Made by a program: the position numbers and the translations under genes | The notes under the pieces: model-generated | Databases searched by the model: none | What the model was told of the DNA's origin: nothing | Seen by the model: the letters and a program-made list of their open reading frames with translations, nothing else | Shown here: positions 35,458 to 45,280 of the stretch, one piece after another | Layout of the letters: each line of letters begins with the position of its first letter | Numbering within the stretch: the stretch's first letter is position 1 | Assembly (NCBI RefSeq): GCF_001434895.1 | Contig: NZ_AZEE01000027.1 | Span: 534,233-598,232 of the forward strand | Length of the DNA: 64,000 nt | Direction: 5' to 3' | From: Secundilactobacillus odoratitofui DSM 19909 = JCM 15043 | GTDB taxonomy: Bacteria > Bacillota > Bacilli > Lactobacillales > Lactobacillaceae

Positions 35458-35775
35458 GCTCTCTCACCTCTGCTATGTCTTTGTTGCTGAGCTTGATTAT
35501 ATCACTAATGCTATGATGTGTACTCACGCTGATGCCAACATTTTGATGAAATCTCGTCCATTAATTGACCTGCTAACGGTCAAAATCAAACGATATATAT
35601 ATCTATTCCATGACATCCAGTTTTCTAAAATCCTCAGATACTACAAAACGTTCATTTCGTTCGTTCCCCTAGATTGCGTTTAACGTGCTACAATAAATTG
35701 TAACACTATCCGTGCTTATATCGAACGTCTAGAATACAACATCTACCAATTTATCGTTTATCTGGAGGAGACATC
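35458..35775. other. Intergenic region between the TetR gene and nrdI
   Basis: An AT-rich stretch with no credible gene. A -10-like TACAAT lies at 35689-35694, about 80 bases before the nrdI start. No clear palindrome for TetR was found by eye. Confidence 0.4.
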
Positions 35776-36243
35776 ATGGACTCAATTCGTATTTTATTTA
35801 TTTCAATCGAAGGCAACACTCGTAGCTTTGTGGAGCATCTAACCCGATATGCTATGGCGCAACACATTAAAAACAAGGCACTGCCTGAAATCAAAGCCAC
35901 CGAGATCTCAGAACAGACTGACTTTGCTGATGAAACCAGCCCCTATTTTTGCTTCGTCCCAACTTACCTCGATGGTGGTAATGGCATCGATACAGGTGTA
36001 AAAGAGCTGATGACTAATGTGATGGGTGAATACATTGACTACCACGATAACGCCAAGCAATTAATTGGCGTCGTCGGCAGTGGCAATAAGAACTTTAATG
36101 AACAATATTGTCTCACTGCTCGTCGTTATTGTGCCCAATTTGATGCACCCTTTATCGACGACTACGAGTTGCGTGGCGTACCTGCCGACGAGGCTCGCGT
36201 TTACAAAAAACTCGTCGAACGGGTCCAGTTTTTAGATTTATAG
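35776..36243 (+). CDS. nrdI: NrdI-family flavodoxin-like protein
   Basis: A 155-residue flavodoxin fold protein. NrdI supplies an oxidant to assemble the dimanganese-tyrosyl cofactor of class Ib ribonucleotide reductase. Visible features are the phosphate loop ISIEGNTRSFVEHL, VPTYLDGGNGIDTG and the flavin loop VVGSGNKNFNEQYC. The usual partners nrdE, nrdF and nrdH are absent here. The gene instead sits 11 bases ahead of a nitroreductase gene, so it may work as a flavodoxin with that enzyme. GGAGGAG precedes the ATG. Confidence 0.88.
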   Translation: MDSIRILFISIEGNTRSFVEHLTRYAMAQHIKNKALPEIKATEISEQTDFADETSPYFCFVPTYLDGGNGIDTGVKELMTNVMGEYIDYHDNAKQLIGVVGSGNKNFNEQYCLTARRYCAQFDAPFIDDYELRGVPADEARVYKKLVERVQFLDL

Positions 36244-36254
36244 GAGGCACTTTT

Positions 36255-37016
36255 TTGACAAATGATATTTTAACGTTACTTGGACAACACCGTAGCGTCC
36301 GTCAATTTGATGGACAGCCACTCTCATCTTCTGAGGTTAATACCTTAGTTGACGCGGCTCAACATGCCGCAACCAGTACGTTTGCACAACAATATAGCAT
36401 TATTAGCATCACAGACCCAGTAATCAAACATGAACTTGGCAACATCAGTGGTCATCATTGGCTAGAAAAGAGCGGTCACTACTTTATGATGGTCGCCGAT
36501 CAACATCGAAACTTACAGATTGCAACGGCGGCCCACGCGAATACCGATATTCTGCACTCATTTGACAAGTTTTTGGCTGGTACTTTTGACGCCGCGATTG
36601 CCACTGAAGCCATTGTCACGGCTGGCGAAAGTTTAGGACTAGGGAGCACCATCATGGGTAGCATCCTAAACCACGCGCAATCAGTAATCGACTTACTCCA
36701 CTTGCCGTCGCTGACTTTTCCATTATTGGGCATTGCTATTGGTCACCCGGCTGAAAACCCCGATTTAAAACCACGACTGCCACAACCCTTAATGCATTTT
36801 GATAATCAGTATGCGTTACCAACCGATTTTAACCAACAGCTTTCGGGCTATGATGCACGGGTTGCCGAATACTACCAACACCGTAACAGTCATCTCAAGC
36901 AGATTGACTTTAGTCAACATATGGTCCAAGAGCTTTCGCGTGATCCAAAGCTTCGGTCCGAGTTGATTCAGGTTATCTCACAGCAGGGATTTGATGTTTC
37001 AGCGCATGAAGTTTAG
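36255..37016 (+). CDS. NADPH-dependent nitroreductase (NfsA/FRP type)
   Basis: A 253-residue FMN oxidoreductase. HRSVRQFDGQPL at the start and the FMN-binding segment AIATEAIVTAGESLGLGSTIMGSI fit the NfsA/FRP group, which reduces nitroaromatics, quinones or free flavin. The start is a TTG at 36255, eight bases after AGGAGG, and no better ATG is available. It forms an operon with nrdI. Confidence 0.88.
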   Translation: MTNDILTLLGQHRSVRQFDGQPLSSSEVNTLVDAAQHAATSTFAQQYSIISITDPVIKHELGNISGHHWLEKSGHYFMMVADQHRNLQIATAAHANTDILHSFDKFLAGTFDAAIATEAIVTAGESLGLGSTIMGSILNHAQSVIDLLHLPSLTFPLLGIAIGHPAENPDLKPRLPQPLMHFDNQYALPTDFNQQLSGYDARVAEYYQHRNSHLKQIDFSQHMVQELSRDPKLRSELIQVISQQGFDVSAHEV

Positions 37017-37072
37017 TTGAAGTTTGCTTGCTGTAAATCTTTTTTTATTATATGTACTCTTTTTATTTCAGT

Positions 37073-37114
37073 GCGGCCGGTTATAGTGTCCTTACGTTAA
37101 ACCGCCGCTTTTTG
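37073..37114 (+). terminator. Rho-independent terminator
   Basis: GCGGCCGGTT and AACCGCCGC pair with one bulged base, followed by TTTTTG. Bases 37115-37293 hold only a leader; TACTATAAAT near 37220 is a possible -10 region for the surface protein gene. Confidence 0.7.
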
Positions 37115-37293
37115 TTGTGCAATAATTTTGGGGAGTTCATTGAAACTCTAGTTCATCCTGATCTGTTTTATGTGTTGTATATGCAAAGTGCTAAATATTG
37201 TAGAAATCGTGATTCACAAGTAGTACTATAAATTTGTATAGAGGGATAAGTTATTAGTTAATGGGATTAACTATTTTGGAGGAGGACTATCTC

Positions 37294-40200
37294 ATGGGGA
37301 ATAATACAGATAAGACAAAACGGGCCATCAATAAATTACAGCACGACGAGCAAAAAATCACGGTTCGCAAGAAGCTATATAAGGCCGGCAAGCTATGGGT
37401 GGTTGCCGGTATCGCCACCACTGCTTTTGGCGTTGCATCAATTAGTAATACGCTGAATGCCAGTGCGGATACAGCAGATACTGCGCTACCAACAACCACA
37501 GTTACAACACCAACGACTACCAGTACATCATCGACAACTGTAAAAATGGCCGATAAGACCTCAATCGCTGGTACTCAAAGCGCCAAATCGACTGACACGA
37601 CTGAACCAACAGCTCAAAACACCACAGTTGCTACTGCGACCACAAGCAGTGTGAGTGCCGCAACTGATACTGCAAGTACCGATGCCAGCTCAACTCAACC
37701 AAGTTCGACGGTTAAGCAAACCGCTAAAGCTACTCAACCAACCATGAACGTTGAGACTACACCAGATACTACTCAGTCCGTTACTGCTGAACCATCAACC
37801 AAGGTTGCATCAGTTACCCAGACTGCTAAGGCAACTCAAAATTTAGGCACAGCTGATGAAACAACCATCGCTGCGGTTAAAAAAGCTGCAGCACAAACCT
37901 ACCTTTCAACTGGTCAGGCGCAAAAGGTAACGCAGGTTGCTGCAACTGTGACTGGTACACTGGGCAGTACCACCTATGATTTGGATGATAACGGCTTATT
38001 GACTATCCATGCTGGGGTGTTAGATACACCCGTTCAACGACTAGCGGCCAAGGCTGCAATTAAGTCTATTTATGTCGAAGAAGGCGTTAAGGTTGATGTT
38101 ACTGGTAACGACTATGCAGGCATGTTCGGCCAATTAGCGAATGTGGTCTCCATTGATGCGCATAATCTTGATGTAAGCAGTGTTAATGGGTTCGGGGGCT
38201 GGTTTACTAACGATGTGGACCTTACTAGTTTAAACATTAGTGGTTGGAATACGAGTTCAGCCAAAATTTTTAGCAATATGTTTTATAACACTCAGTCTCT
38301 AAAAACACTTGATGTGAGTGGACTAGATACATCGAACGCAACCGCTATGAGTAACATGTTTGCTAAATCTGGCTTAGCCACGCTGGATATTTCAAACTTC
38401 AACATGCAAAATGTGGCAGCAGATACGGATCGAGCCAACATGCTTGGCAATATGACGAGCTTGTCTGAACTGACATTGGGCCCCGGTGTCAATATGAGTG
38501 GTACGAATCTACCAGATGCACCGGCTGCTGGGACAGCGGTCGCCAATGATGGCATTACGAACGTCACAGTTGCTGCACTTTGGCAGGCTGTTGGTGCAGG
38601 AACTGCGAGCGCACCGGAGGGTACACGACTTACTGCAGCCGATTTAATTGCACTGTACAACGGTACTACCGCTGCCGGCGTTGCTACTTACGTATGGGCT
38701 CAGGACCTTTCGAATAGCGTGAACCTAGTCGATGCTTCAACAGGCGTAAAAGTAACCGAAAGCACTGTTAGCGGAGAACTTGGCGACACCATTGACTTTA
38801 CCACTGAATTGCCAACTGGTTACCACTACGCAACGGGCGATGAACTTGGCAGCTATACACAACCAGTGGCACCGGTTATTGGTGCATCCGGAACAACCTT
38901 CACGGTATACGTGGTTGCTGACCCCGTGATTAACATTAGCTACGTCGATGCCACTGACGGGACGGTGCTTACCGCTAAGACAAGTGGTGCACTGAACTCA
39001 ACCAGCGACTATACCACTACCGCCGACTTGGCAACTCTTGCAGCCAAGGGGTATACCTACGTTAGCGATAACTTACCAAAGTCACTGACTTTCGATGCTG
39101 AAACGGCAAACTATACCGTCAATGTGAAGCATACACTGACAACGGTTAGTGGTAAAGATGCGACGACACAAACGCAAAAACGAGTAGCGACAATTATTAT
39201 TAATGCAAGTACAATTGGTACGACACTGACGAGTGACCAAATTCGGCCAACCGGTCCGATTACGCAAGATTTAACGTTCTATCGAGATGCTGTCATTGAT
39301 GAAGCGTTGAAAGCACAAGGTGCGCCAGCATCTGAGTATACCAGTTATGGTGACTGGAAAACTGATGACGTAATGGTACCTGTAGTAACTGCTCAAGTAA
39401 CGGGGTATTACGCCGCAGCCAAAGTGATTAATCTTGATACCCTTTGGGACGATAGCCATACAATTCTCCAATTAGTCACTTCGGTATTAAACCAAGCTGG
39501 TGGTGATTTTAGTTACACCATCAGCTATACGTACACCATTTTATCTTACCCAGTTGCCGTACAATATGTTGACCAAACCACGGGGGAAGTGGTCGGGCAA
39601 ACTGAAAAGTTAACCGGTGAGTATCAAGCACAGCTTGCTTACCCTGTAATTGCGCCAACGGGATACGTTGTTGTACCCGGACAAGATGGCATTGTGAACA
39701 ATAAGATGATCTTAACGTATGGGCCAGATCTCAAGACAATTAGCATCTACGTCACACCAGCAATTACCAATCAGTACGCAACGGTCAGCTACAAAGATGT
39801 CACTGGAAAAACAATTGCAATCGAGTTATTAAATGGTGACTCTAACACGGCCATTCAGTTTGATACAGCCGATTACGTCGCTAAGTCCTTACCCAACTAC
39901 ACTGTTGTGACTGACGAAACTACTTCAGGCGCCATTTACGATGATCTAACAGATACCGTTCAGAACTTTAATGTGACGGTAGCAGCTCCAGAAATCTCAA
40001 CCTTGGTGACACCGACAGATACCACTGGTCAGCCAATTCCAGGAAATAGTGCCACTAAAGTGACAGGGCAACCGGGAGATGACATTACCAACCTTCCCCA
40101 AATTACTGGCTATGTACTGGTTCCAGGACAGACGCCACGAATTTCACAGGTCGATGGCGCTGTGACAACAGTGTATTATATTAAAGATGCGCCGCGTGTA

Positions 40201-41484
40201 ACCACTAAAACCATTACTAAAACCGTCCATTATTATGATATGGATATGAATGAACTGGCCCCTGATTTTACAGATACAGCAGTGATCACTCAGTCAATTG
40301 ATGCTGCGACTGGTGAGGCGACCTATACAACAACCGATGATATTTTGGCTGGCAATCCTAACCCAGCAATAAAGGGCTACACCGTCTACATTGAATGGGA
40401 AGATGCTACGACAGATCAAAAAGTCACATTTGATAGTAAGGATATTGATACGTACACGGCATACTTGAAAGATGCGCCAACCAAAACCACCAAGACCATT
40501 ACTAAGACCGTTCACTATGTCGATGCAGATGGCAATCAACTTGCGCCAGACTTTACGGACACGGCGGTGATTACAAAGTCAGTGGATGCGGCGACAGATC
40601 AAGCAACGTTTAGTTCAAAGGATGATCAATTAGCTGGTCAAGCTAATCCGACATTTAAAGGATATACTGTGATTCAAAATGACCCTGAGGCTGCTGCAAC
40701 TCAAACAGCAACGTTTGATGCTAATGACGTTGCGTACACGATCGTATACGCGAAAGATGAAGCGAAAACGACCACCAAGACAATTACAAAGACCGTTCAC
40801 TACGTTGATGAAGCGGGCAATCAAGTGGCGCCTGACTTTACAGATACCGTAACGATCACTGAGTCAACTGATCCAGTTACTGGAGCTGTGAGTTACTCGC
40901 CAGAATTTGCAACACTTGGCTTTCAAGTTACACCTACTATCACAGGTTACACAGTAGTCAATGCCCCAGCAGAAGTCAGTGTAACCCAAACTGTCAGTTA
41001 TGATACAGCAAGTCAAACGTACACGGTTACCTATAAAAAAGATGCATCCGACACTACAACGACGCCAAGTGGAAACGATGGGGGAACAATAACGCCTAAT
41101 GACGTAACCACTCCAAGTAGTGATAACGATACGCCAACTAATGTGACGCCGGTAACACCAACCCCAACCAGTGAGACCACAGTGACGACACCAGAGACCG
41201 ACGAAAATCAAACAACGGTGCCAGATGGTAAAACTAATACTCCGGATGATAAGTCTAGTAATACAGTAATAGCCGATAAGTCCGCCAGTGGGACCACACA
41301 GATAGCATCAGTCACTGTAGCTAACGATACCGTCAATCAGACTAATCAAAGTAACAGTCCAAAAGTGACTCAATTACCACAAACCAGTGAACAAAGCAGT
41401 GTGCCAATGGTGGTAATTGGAATGGCATTGTTAGCCGAAATGGGTGTCTTGAGTTACGGATTCAAAAAACAGCACGGTGAATAA
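37294..41484 (+). CDS. LPXTG-anchored mucin-binding-type surface protein
   Basis: A 1396-residue cell wall protein. The KxYKxGKxW signal peptide (KKLYKAGKLWVVAG, about 26-39) is cleaved near ASADT. A Thr/Ser-rich stalk follows (60-200), then BspA-type DUF285 repeats (about 260-400; LKTLDVSGLDTSNATAMSNMF). Several MucBP-like domains come next (YVDATDGTV, YVDQTTGEVV, PGNSATKVTGQPGDD), and then three tandem 95-residue repeats beginning TKTITKTVHY. A Pro/Thr/Ser-rich wall spanner leads to LPQTSEQ, a hydrophobic helix and a charged tail. It should bind mucin or other glycans after sortase anchoring. GGAGGAGG precedes the ATG at 37294. Confidence 0.93.
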   Translation: MGNNTDKTKRAINKLQHDEQKITVRKKLYKAGKLWVVAGIATTAFGVASISNTLNASADTADTALPTTTVTTPTTTSTSSTTVKMADKTSIAGTQSAKSTDTTEPTAQNTTVATATTSSVSAATDTASTDASSTQPSSTVKQTAKATQPTMNVETTPDTTQSVTAEPSTKVASVTQTAKATQNLGTADETTIAAVKKAAAQTYLSTGQAQKVTQVAATVTGTLGSTTYDLDDNGLLTIHAGVLDTPVQRLAAKAAIKSIYVEEGVKVDVTGNDYAGMFGQLANVVSIDAHNLDVSSVNGFGGWFTNDVDLTSLNISGWNTSSAKIFSNMFYNTQSLKTLDVSGLDTSNATAMSNMFAKSGLATLDISNFNMQNVAADTDRANMLGNMTSLSELTLGPGVNMSGTNLPDAPAAGTAVANDGITNVTVAALWQAVGAGTASAPEGTRLTAADLIALYNGTTAAGVATYVWAQDLSNSVNLVDASTGVKVTESTVSGELGDTIDFTTELPTGYHYATGDELGSYTQPVAPVIGASGTTFTVYVVADPVINISYVDATDGTVLTAKTSGALNSTSDYTTTADLATLAAKGYTYVSDNLPKSLTFDAETANYTVNVKHTLTTVSGKDATTQTQKRVATIIINASTIGTTLTSDQIRPTGPITQDLTFYRDAVIDEALKAQGAPASEYTSYGDWKTDDVMVPVVTAQVTGYYAAAKVINLDTLWDDSHTILQLVTSVLNQAGGDFSYTISYTYTILSYPVAVQYVDQTTGEVVGQTEKLTGEYQAQLAYPVIAPTGYVVVPGQDGIVNNKMILTYGPDLKTISIYVTPAITNQYATVSYKDVTGKTIAIELLNGDSNTAIQFDTADYVAKSLPNYTVVTDETTSGAIYDDLTDTVQNFNVTVAAPEISTLVTPTDTTGQPIPGNSATKVTGQPGDDITNLPQITGYVLVPGQTPRISQVDGAVTTVYYIKDAPRVTTKTITKTVHYYDMDMNELAPDFTDTAVITQSIDAATGEATYTTTDDILAGNPNPAIKGYTVYIEWEDATTDQKVTFDSKDIDTYTAYLKDAPTKTTKTITKTVHYVDADGNQLAPDFTDTAVITKSVDAATDQATFSSKDDQLAGQANPTFKGYTVIQNDPEAAATQTATFDANDVAYTIVYAKDEAKTTTKTITKTVHYVDEAGNQVAPDFTDTVTITESTDPVTGAVSYSPEFATLGFQVTPTITGYTVVNAPAEVSVTQTVSYDTASQTYTVTYKKDASDTTTTPSGNDGGTITPNDVTTPSSDNDTPTNVTPVTPTPTSETTVTTPETDENQTTVPDGKTNTPDDKSSNTVIADKSASGTTQIASVTVANDTVNQTNQSNSPKVTQLPQTSEQSSVPMVVIGMALLAEMGVLSYGFKKQHGE
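40201..41055 (+). repeat. Three tandem 285-base repeats in the surface protein gene
   Basis: Units start at 40201, 40486 and 40771, exactly 285 bases (95 codons) apart. Each opens with ACYAARACHATTACWAARACCGT and encodes TKTITKTVHY. The later part of each unit is more diverged, and units 2 and 3 are closest at the start. Confidence 0.88.
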
Positions 41485-41532
41485 TAGTACGGCATTTCAA
41501 TTTACCAAGTAAGGCTTTAACGTTATAGAATA

Positions 41533-41590
41533 AATAAGTCGCCAACAGATTGTCTGCATGATCAGGCAATCTGCTGGCGGCTTATTTTTA
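41533..41590 (+). terminator. Rho-independent terminator
   Basis: AATAAGTCGCCAACAGATTG and CAATCTGCTGGCGGCTTATT form a 20-bp stem with one mismatch, followed by TTTTTAT. Confidence 0.9.
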
Positions 41591-41652
41591 TAAGACTCAC
41601 TATTTTATTTAGTTTAATCAGACAACACCAAGCAGAGACTTGGTTCTGCACC

Positions 41653-42804
41653 TTATCTCGCCCGATTTCTTCCCAACACCAGTCCCATTGTAATGAGCAT
41701 TGCCAGTGTCACTGTCAGAAACAGCGCGCGATAGCTGAAGTAGTCGATCATCAGACCACCAAATAGCGGTCCCACCGCTCTTCCCAGTGAGATAGCCACG
41801 TTGTACATCCCTTGGTACTTCCCCTTACGACCATTTGCGGCTAAACCGTCGATCCATGCTGGTAGACCTGGGAAGCCGATCATTTCACCAACGGTTAGAA
41901 TCACCATAATGATGACAAAAGCACTGTATTGACTCGCAAAAATCAGTAAGAAGAACGAAATAGCAAAAATCGTCACACCGAGACCAATTTGAGTTGATAA
42001 TTTTCGACTAGCAAACAGACGGTTCATCACTGGCTGCCCGAAGACAATCAAGAAGCCATTTAACGTCCACAACAGGCTGTAGTCTTTAAACGCGATGTGT
42101 AAATTCGTCATATGAACTGACAGTACACTCTCCCAAAGCGAATAACTTGCGTAGATGGTAAAAACCATCAAGCAGATCAACCAGATGACCTGCAAATTCA
42201 CCTTTGGCACTGCACCGCCATTTTTTCGTTCGCTATGTTGTTGATTAATATCAACTTTAAATTCAGTTACCATCAAAACAAACAACAAAATATAGCAGAA
42301 CGTTGTCACTGTAAAGACTACGGTGACCCCGAAATCCATTAAGTAACCCACAAGCAGCGTCCCAATCACGACACCAACATTGAGGCCAATATACATCAAG
42401 TTAAAGACCTGCCGCGTTGATTTGTGCGTAATGGTAGCTGCAAATGAATTACCGACCGTTAAACTAATCCCATCACCAAAACCAACGATAAAGAGCAAGA
42501 TTGCAAATATTGGCCAATCATGGTACCAGATTAACGTGATCATTGCCGCTAATGACAGGCCGGCACCCAAAATTCCCGTTTTATAAGGTGACCAGCGATC
42601 AAATAAAATACCACCAACGTAATTACCAACCATCATCAATAACGACATAATCAGTAACACGATTCCTGCCGTAGTCAATGACTCGCCCAGTTGCTTGTTC
42701 ATATAAACCGTCGTTAGCGGCCACATGAAGGCCGCTCCTGCGTTCAACATTAGTGTTGCAATAAAGAGTGATGGTAACCGAATTCGTTGCTTGGTTGCAA
42801 TCAT
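41653..42804 (-). CDS. MFS transporter (DHA1 drug-efflux type)
   Basis: A 383-residue protein with about twelve hydrophobic helices. The motif GNYVGGILFDRWSPYKTG after helix 2 is the MFS motif A, and the layout resembles MdtG/multidrug exporters. The start is uncertain: the ATG at 42804 is used here, but a TTG at 42819 overlaps the stop of the upstream oxidoreductase gene (TTGA) and could allow coupled translation. The two genes form an operon. The substrate is unknown. Confidence 0.82.
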   Translation of the reverse strand: MIATKQRIRLPSLFIATLMLNAGAAFMWPLTTVYMNKQLGESLTTAGIVLLIMSLLMMVGNYVGGILFDRWSPYKTGILGAGLSLAAMITLIWYHDWPIFAILLFIVGFGDGISLTVGNSFAATITHKSTRQVFNLMYIGLNVGVVIGTLLVGYLMDFGVTVVFTVTTFCYILLFVLMVTEFKVDINQQHSERKNGGAVPKVNLQVIWLICLMVFTIYASYSLWESVLSVHMTNLHIAFKDYSLLWTLNGFLIVFGQPVMNRLFASRKLSTQIGLGVTIFAISFFLLIFASQYSAFVIIMVILTVGEMIGFPGLPAWIDGLAANGRKGKYQGMYNVAISLGRAVGPLFGGLMIDYFSYRALFLTVTLAMLITMGLVLGRNRAR

Positions 42805-42815
42805 CTTTGTGAGTC

Positions 42816-43838
42816 TCAACTTTCTACCACCGCGTTAAAGTCACCCGTCAAAACTAGTTTGCCATGCACCTTACCAGAGCTCACAGCGGCATGAGCTTCG
42901 GTCAAACTAGCTGCGTTGATTCCCGCCGTCATAGTTTGTGTGAGTGTTGACGTCAACACGCCCTGGTCAAGTAACCGTGCAACCAACTGTAAAATCTTAC
43001 CTTGAGTATTAACGTGATAAACGGCGTCTGATTTAGCAAACATGTACTCCCAATCAAAGCTAGCCGCCTTATTTTTAATCTTGTAAAGGGGTAGAGCTGC
43101 TGGGCTACCCACAATTGAACCAATGTGACCGAATGGTGCGACCAGTTCTGCTGCCAAATCAAAATAGGCCTCAGGTGCATATAAAATAGCCACTGCATCA
43201 ACTGATTGATACCCAAGGTCATGAATCTGTGCTAATAAGTCATCATGATAATCTAACGGATAATCAACTTGATTTTGTTTCAACCAGTCAAAGTTTTTGG
43301 GGCTACTAGTGGCCAGTACGGTAATGCCTGCCCAGTGTGCTAGCTGTGCCATGATTGAGCCGACACCACCCGCACCATTAATAATGAGTAGCGTCTTTTT
43401 TTGATTTTGGTTCGCCTTACCAACAAATTGTAATTTTTCAAACAGCAGTTCATAAGCCGTTAACGTCGTCAAAGGCATCGCCGCTGTTTGTGCATCAGTT
43501 AGTGTCCGTGGCGCTAAACTTGCCAGCCGTTCGTCAACTAACTGATATTGCGCATTCGCACCTGGCACTTGCGTTGAACCAGCGTAGTAAACCCGGTCGC
43601 CAACTTTAAATTTGGTGACCTCTTTACCAGTTTCTACCACCGTGCCAACCGCGTCATAGCCTAGAATCTTAGGTGCGGTTTGAGCAGTAACGCCCTCTTT
43701 TAATTTCGTATCAACTGGATTGACCGAAACCGAACTCACTTGTACCAAAATTTGATTTGAACTGGCACTTGGTTTAGTCACTACCAAATCGACTAACTGT
43801 TGATCTTCAGTTGCGCCGATTGCTTTCATAGTTGTCAT
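42816..43838 (-). CDS. Zinc-type alcohol dehydrogenase-like/quinone oxidoreductase
   Basis: A 340-residue medium-chain dehydrogenase/reductase. It has an N-terminal GroES-like domain (VNPVDTKLKEGV, GYDAVGTVVETG, VGDRVYYAG) and a Rossmann domain with GAGGVGSIMAQLA. The zinc-ligand cysteines are missing, so it belongs to the zinc-independent quinone oxidoreductase-like branch despite the common family name. The ATG at 43838 is chosen because GGAGG lies eight bases upstream. It heads an operon with an MFS transporter, which suggests a stress or detoxification role. Confidence 0.87.
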   Translation of the reverse strand: MTTMKAIGATEDQQLVDLVVTKPSASSNQILVQVSSVSVNPVDTKLKEGVTAQTAPKILGYDAVGTVVETGKEVTKFKVGDRVYYAGSTQVPGANAQYQLVDERLASLAPRTLTDAQTAAMPLTTLTAYELLFEKLQFVGKANQNQKKTLLIINGAGGVGSIMAQLAHWAGITVLATSSPKNFDWLKQNQVDYPLDYHDDLLAQIHDLGYQSVDAVAILYAPEAYFDLAAELVAPFGHIGSIVGSPAALPLYKIKNKAASFDWEYMFAKSDAVYHVNTQGKILQLVARLLDQGVLTSTLTQTMTAGINAASLTEAHAAVSSGKVHGKLVLTGDFNAVVES

Positions 43839-43937
43839 GATGCTCGCCTCCAATTTTGTCTCTTAAGCACATTGTAACAGAGGTTAGAGCGTACGCAAGT
43901 TGTGAGAGACGACGCGATCAAAAAGCTCAAAATAAAA

Positions 43938-43972
43938 AAGCCGTCACCACTTGGCAACGGTTTTAAGAATTG
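43938..43972 (-). terminator. Rho-independent terminator
   Basis: AAACCGTTGCCA and TGGTGACGGCTTT pair with wobbles, followed on the minus strand by six T. Confidence 0.75.
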
Positions 43973-43980
43973 AGGCTAAA

Positions 43981-44760
43981 TTAAGCTAATTTAAACGTGT
44001 AATAAGCAGCGGGTGCCTTACCAACGGAAGTCTTAATCTTCTGGTTCTTGCTGTTAACTAAGACGAACTTGTTCTTAGCTGTAAAGCGCATGTAGAAGGT
44101 CGACTTCTTGCCGTCCTTGGCCTTAACGTTGATCTTCCAGAAAGTTGTGGTCTTTGGTGTAACGCTGTAAGTGGCGTTCTTCAAGACGTGGGCAGTCTTC
44201 TTACCTTTGATCACGTATTCATTCAAGCCAGTCTTTTGGCTGAAGACAAACTTCATTTTGTAACCCTTTGAGCTGGTTGAGTTCCAAGTCCCAGTTGGTG
44301 TGCTAACTTTAAAGCTTGCGCTGGTTGACTTTTTGCTTGATGAACTGCTCTTAGTTGTTTTTGACGTTGTCGTCTTCTTAGTTGAAGTGGTCGTAGTCTT
44401 CTTTTGAACCGTAATGATACGGTAGAAGTAACGACCAGTCTTGGTGTTCTTGGCGTAAACGTAAAGCTTCGTACCAGCCTTTTGCTTAGCTGGCAGCTTA
44501 ACGCTGTATGCACCAGTGGTCTTTGATGCCGTGGCACTAGCTAAGGCCTTCTTCTTAGAAGACTCCACGATCACCTTAACACCCTTGGTTGCCTTACCGG
44601 TAACCTTAGTTGTCGTCGTGTAAATCTTGTTAACTGATAAGCTTGGGCTACCAGCTGCAACGGTTGTGCTTGCTGATGCTTTGGTTTGGTTCACAACACC
44701 AAGCCCCATCAGGCTAAATGCTGCAATCAAGCTGGCTGTTAATACGGCCAATTTTTTCAT
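43981..44760 (-). CDS. Secreted protein with a bacterial Ig-like domain
   Basis: A 259-residue protein with a signal peptide (LAVLTASLIAAFSLMGLG, cleavage near ASAS). Residues 40-115 look like a bacterial Ig fold (VTGKATKGVKVIVESSKKKALASATA ... YVYAKNTKTG, cited in pieces). A Lys/Ser/Thr-rich linker (120-150) leads to a C-terminal beta domain with GTWNSTSSKGYKMKF and FYMRFTAKNKFVLV. There is no anchor, so it is released or bound by charge. The Ser/Lys-rich composition differs from its neighbours. Confidence 0.8.
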   Translation of the reverse strand: MKKLAVLTASLIAAFSLMGLGVVNQTKASASTTVAAGSPSLSVNKIYTTTTKVTGKATKGVKVIVESSKKKALASATASKTTGAYSVKLPAKQKAGTKLYVYAKNTKTGRYFYRIITVQKKTTTTSTKKTTTSKTTKSSSSSKKSTSASFKVSTPTGTWNSTSSKGYKMKFVFSQKTGLNEYVIKGKKTAHVLKNATYSVTPKTTTFWKINVKAKDGKKSTFYMRFTAKNKFVLVNSKNQKIKTSVGKAPAAYYTFKLA

Positions 44761-44949
44761 ATGAGTGTCTCTCCTTCTATATCATCCATGGTCTTACCCA
44801 CGGATCTTATTCGCAACATCGAGTATAACGCACTATCCGGTGACGGACAAAGTAAATAAGCCAAGTTTTATGACTTTTTAATGATTGCCGGATTGCTCTG
44901 ATGGTCGATGGTTAACGACTGTTTGCCGCCTCAGGGTCGCGCAATAAAA

Positions 44950-44985
44950 ATGAGCTAACTAATTGAAACAACTAGTTAACTCACG
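44950..44985 (-). terminator. Rho-independent terminator of the aromatic operon
   Basis: GAGTTAACTAGTTG and AATTAGTTAGCTC form a stem followed on the minus strand by ATTTTTA. Confidence 0.75.
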
Positions 44986-44998
44986 TTTTTACATTCAG

Positions 44999-45250
44999 TT
45001 AGGTTCGTAAAATCAATCGGTACTCACGGCCGTTAGCCATAAACGGCTCCGACATCATTTGATCAGGTTGAAAATATACTTCAATTTTTTGATACACTTT
45101 TCGATCCGCGTCAACCAGTTCCAAATGCACACCATACTGATTGGTCCGAAAGGGGCTCTTCGTCACGCGGTACTTAATTCCCGTGCCATCGCGGTAACGC
45201 TGACTGATCATCTTATCCAGTTTTCGTAAGGGAATATCAATCAGTTCCAC
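44999..45250 (-). CDS. Small conserved-looking protein at the end of the aromatic operon
   Basis: An 83-residue soluble protein starting MELIDIPLRKLDKMIS. The pattern is alternating short strands, with no motif I recognise. It lies 30 bases after aroK in the same direction and ahead of the operon terminator, so it is co-transcribed with the aromatic genes. A regulatory or accessory role is possible but unproven. Confidence 0.72.
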   Translation of the reverse strand: MELIDIPLRKLDKMISQRYRDGTGIKYRVTKSPFRTNQYGVHLELVDADRKVYQKIEVYFQPDQMMSEPFMANGREYRLILRT

Positions 45251-45280
45251 GATTCAGGCCACCTATCTCAAAAATAATGA

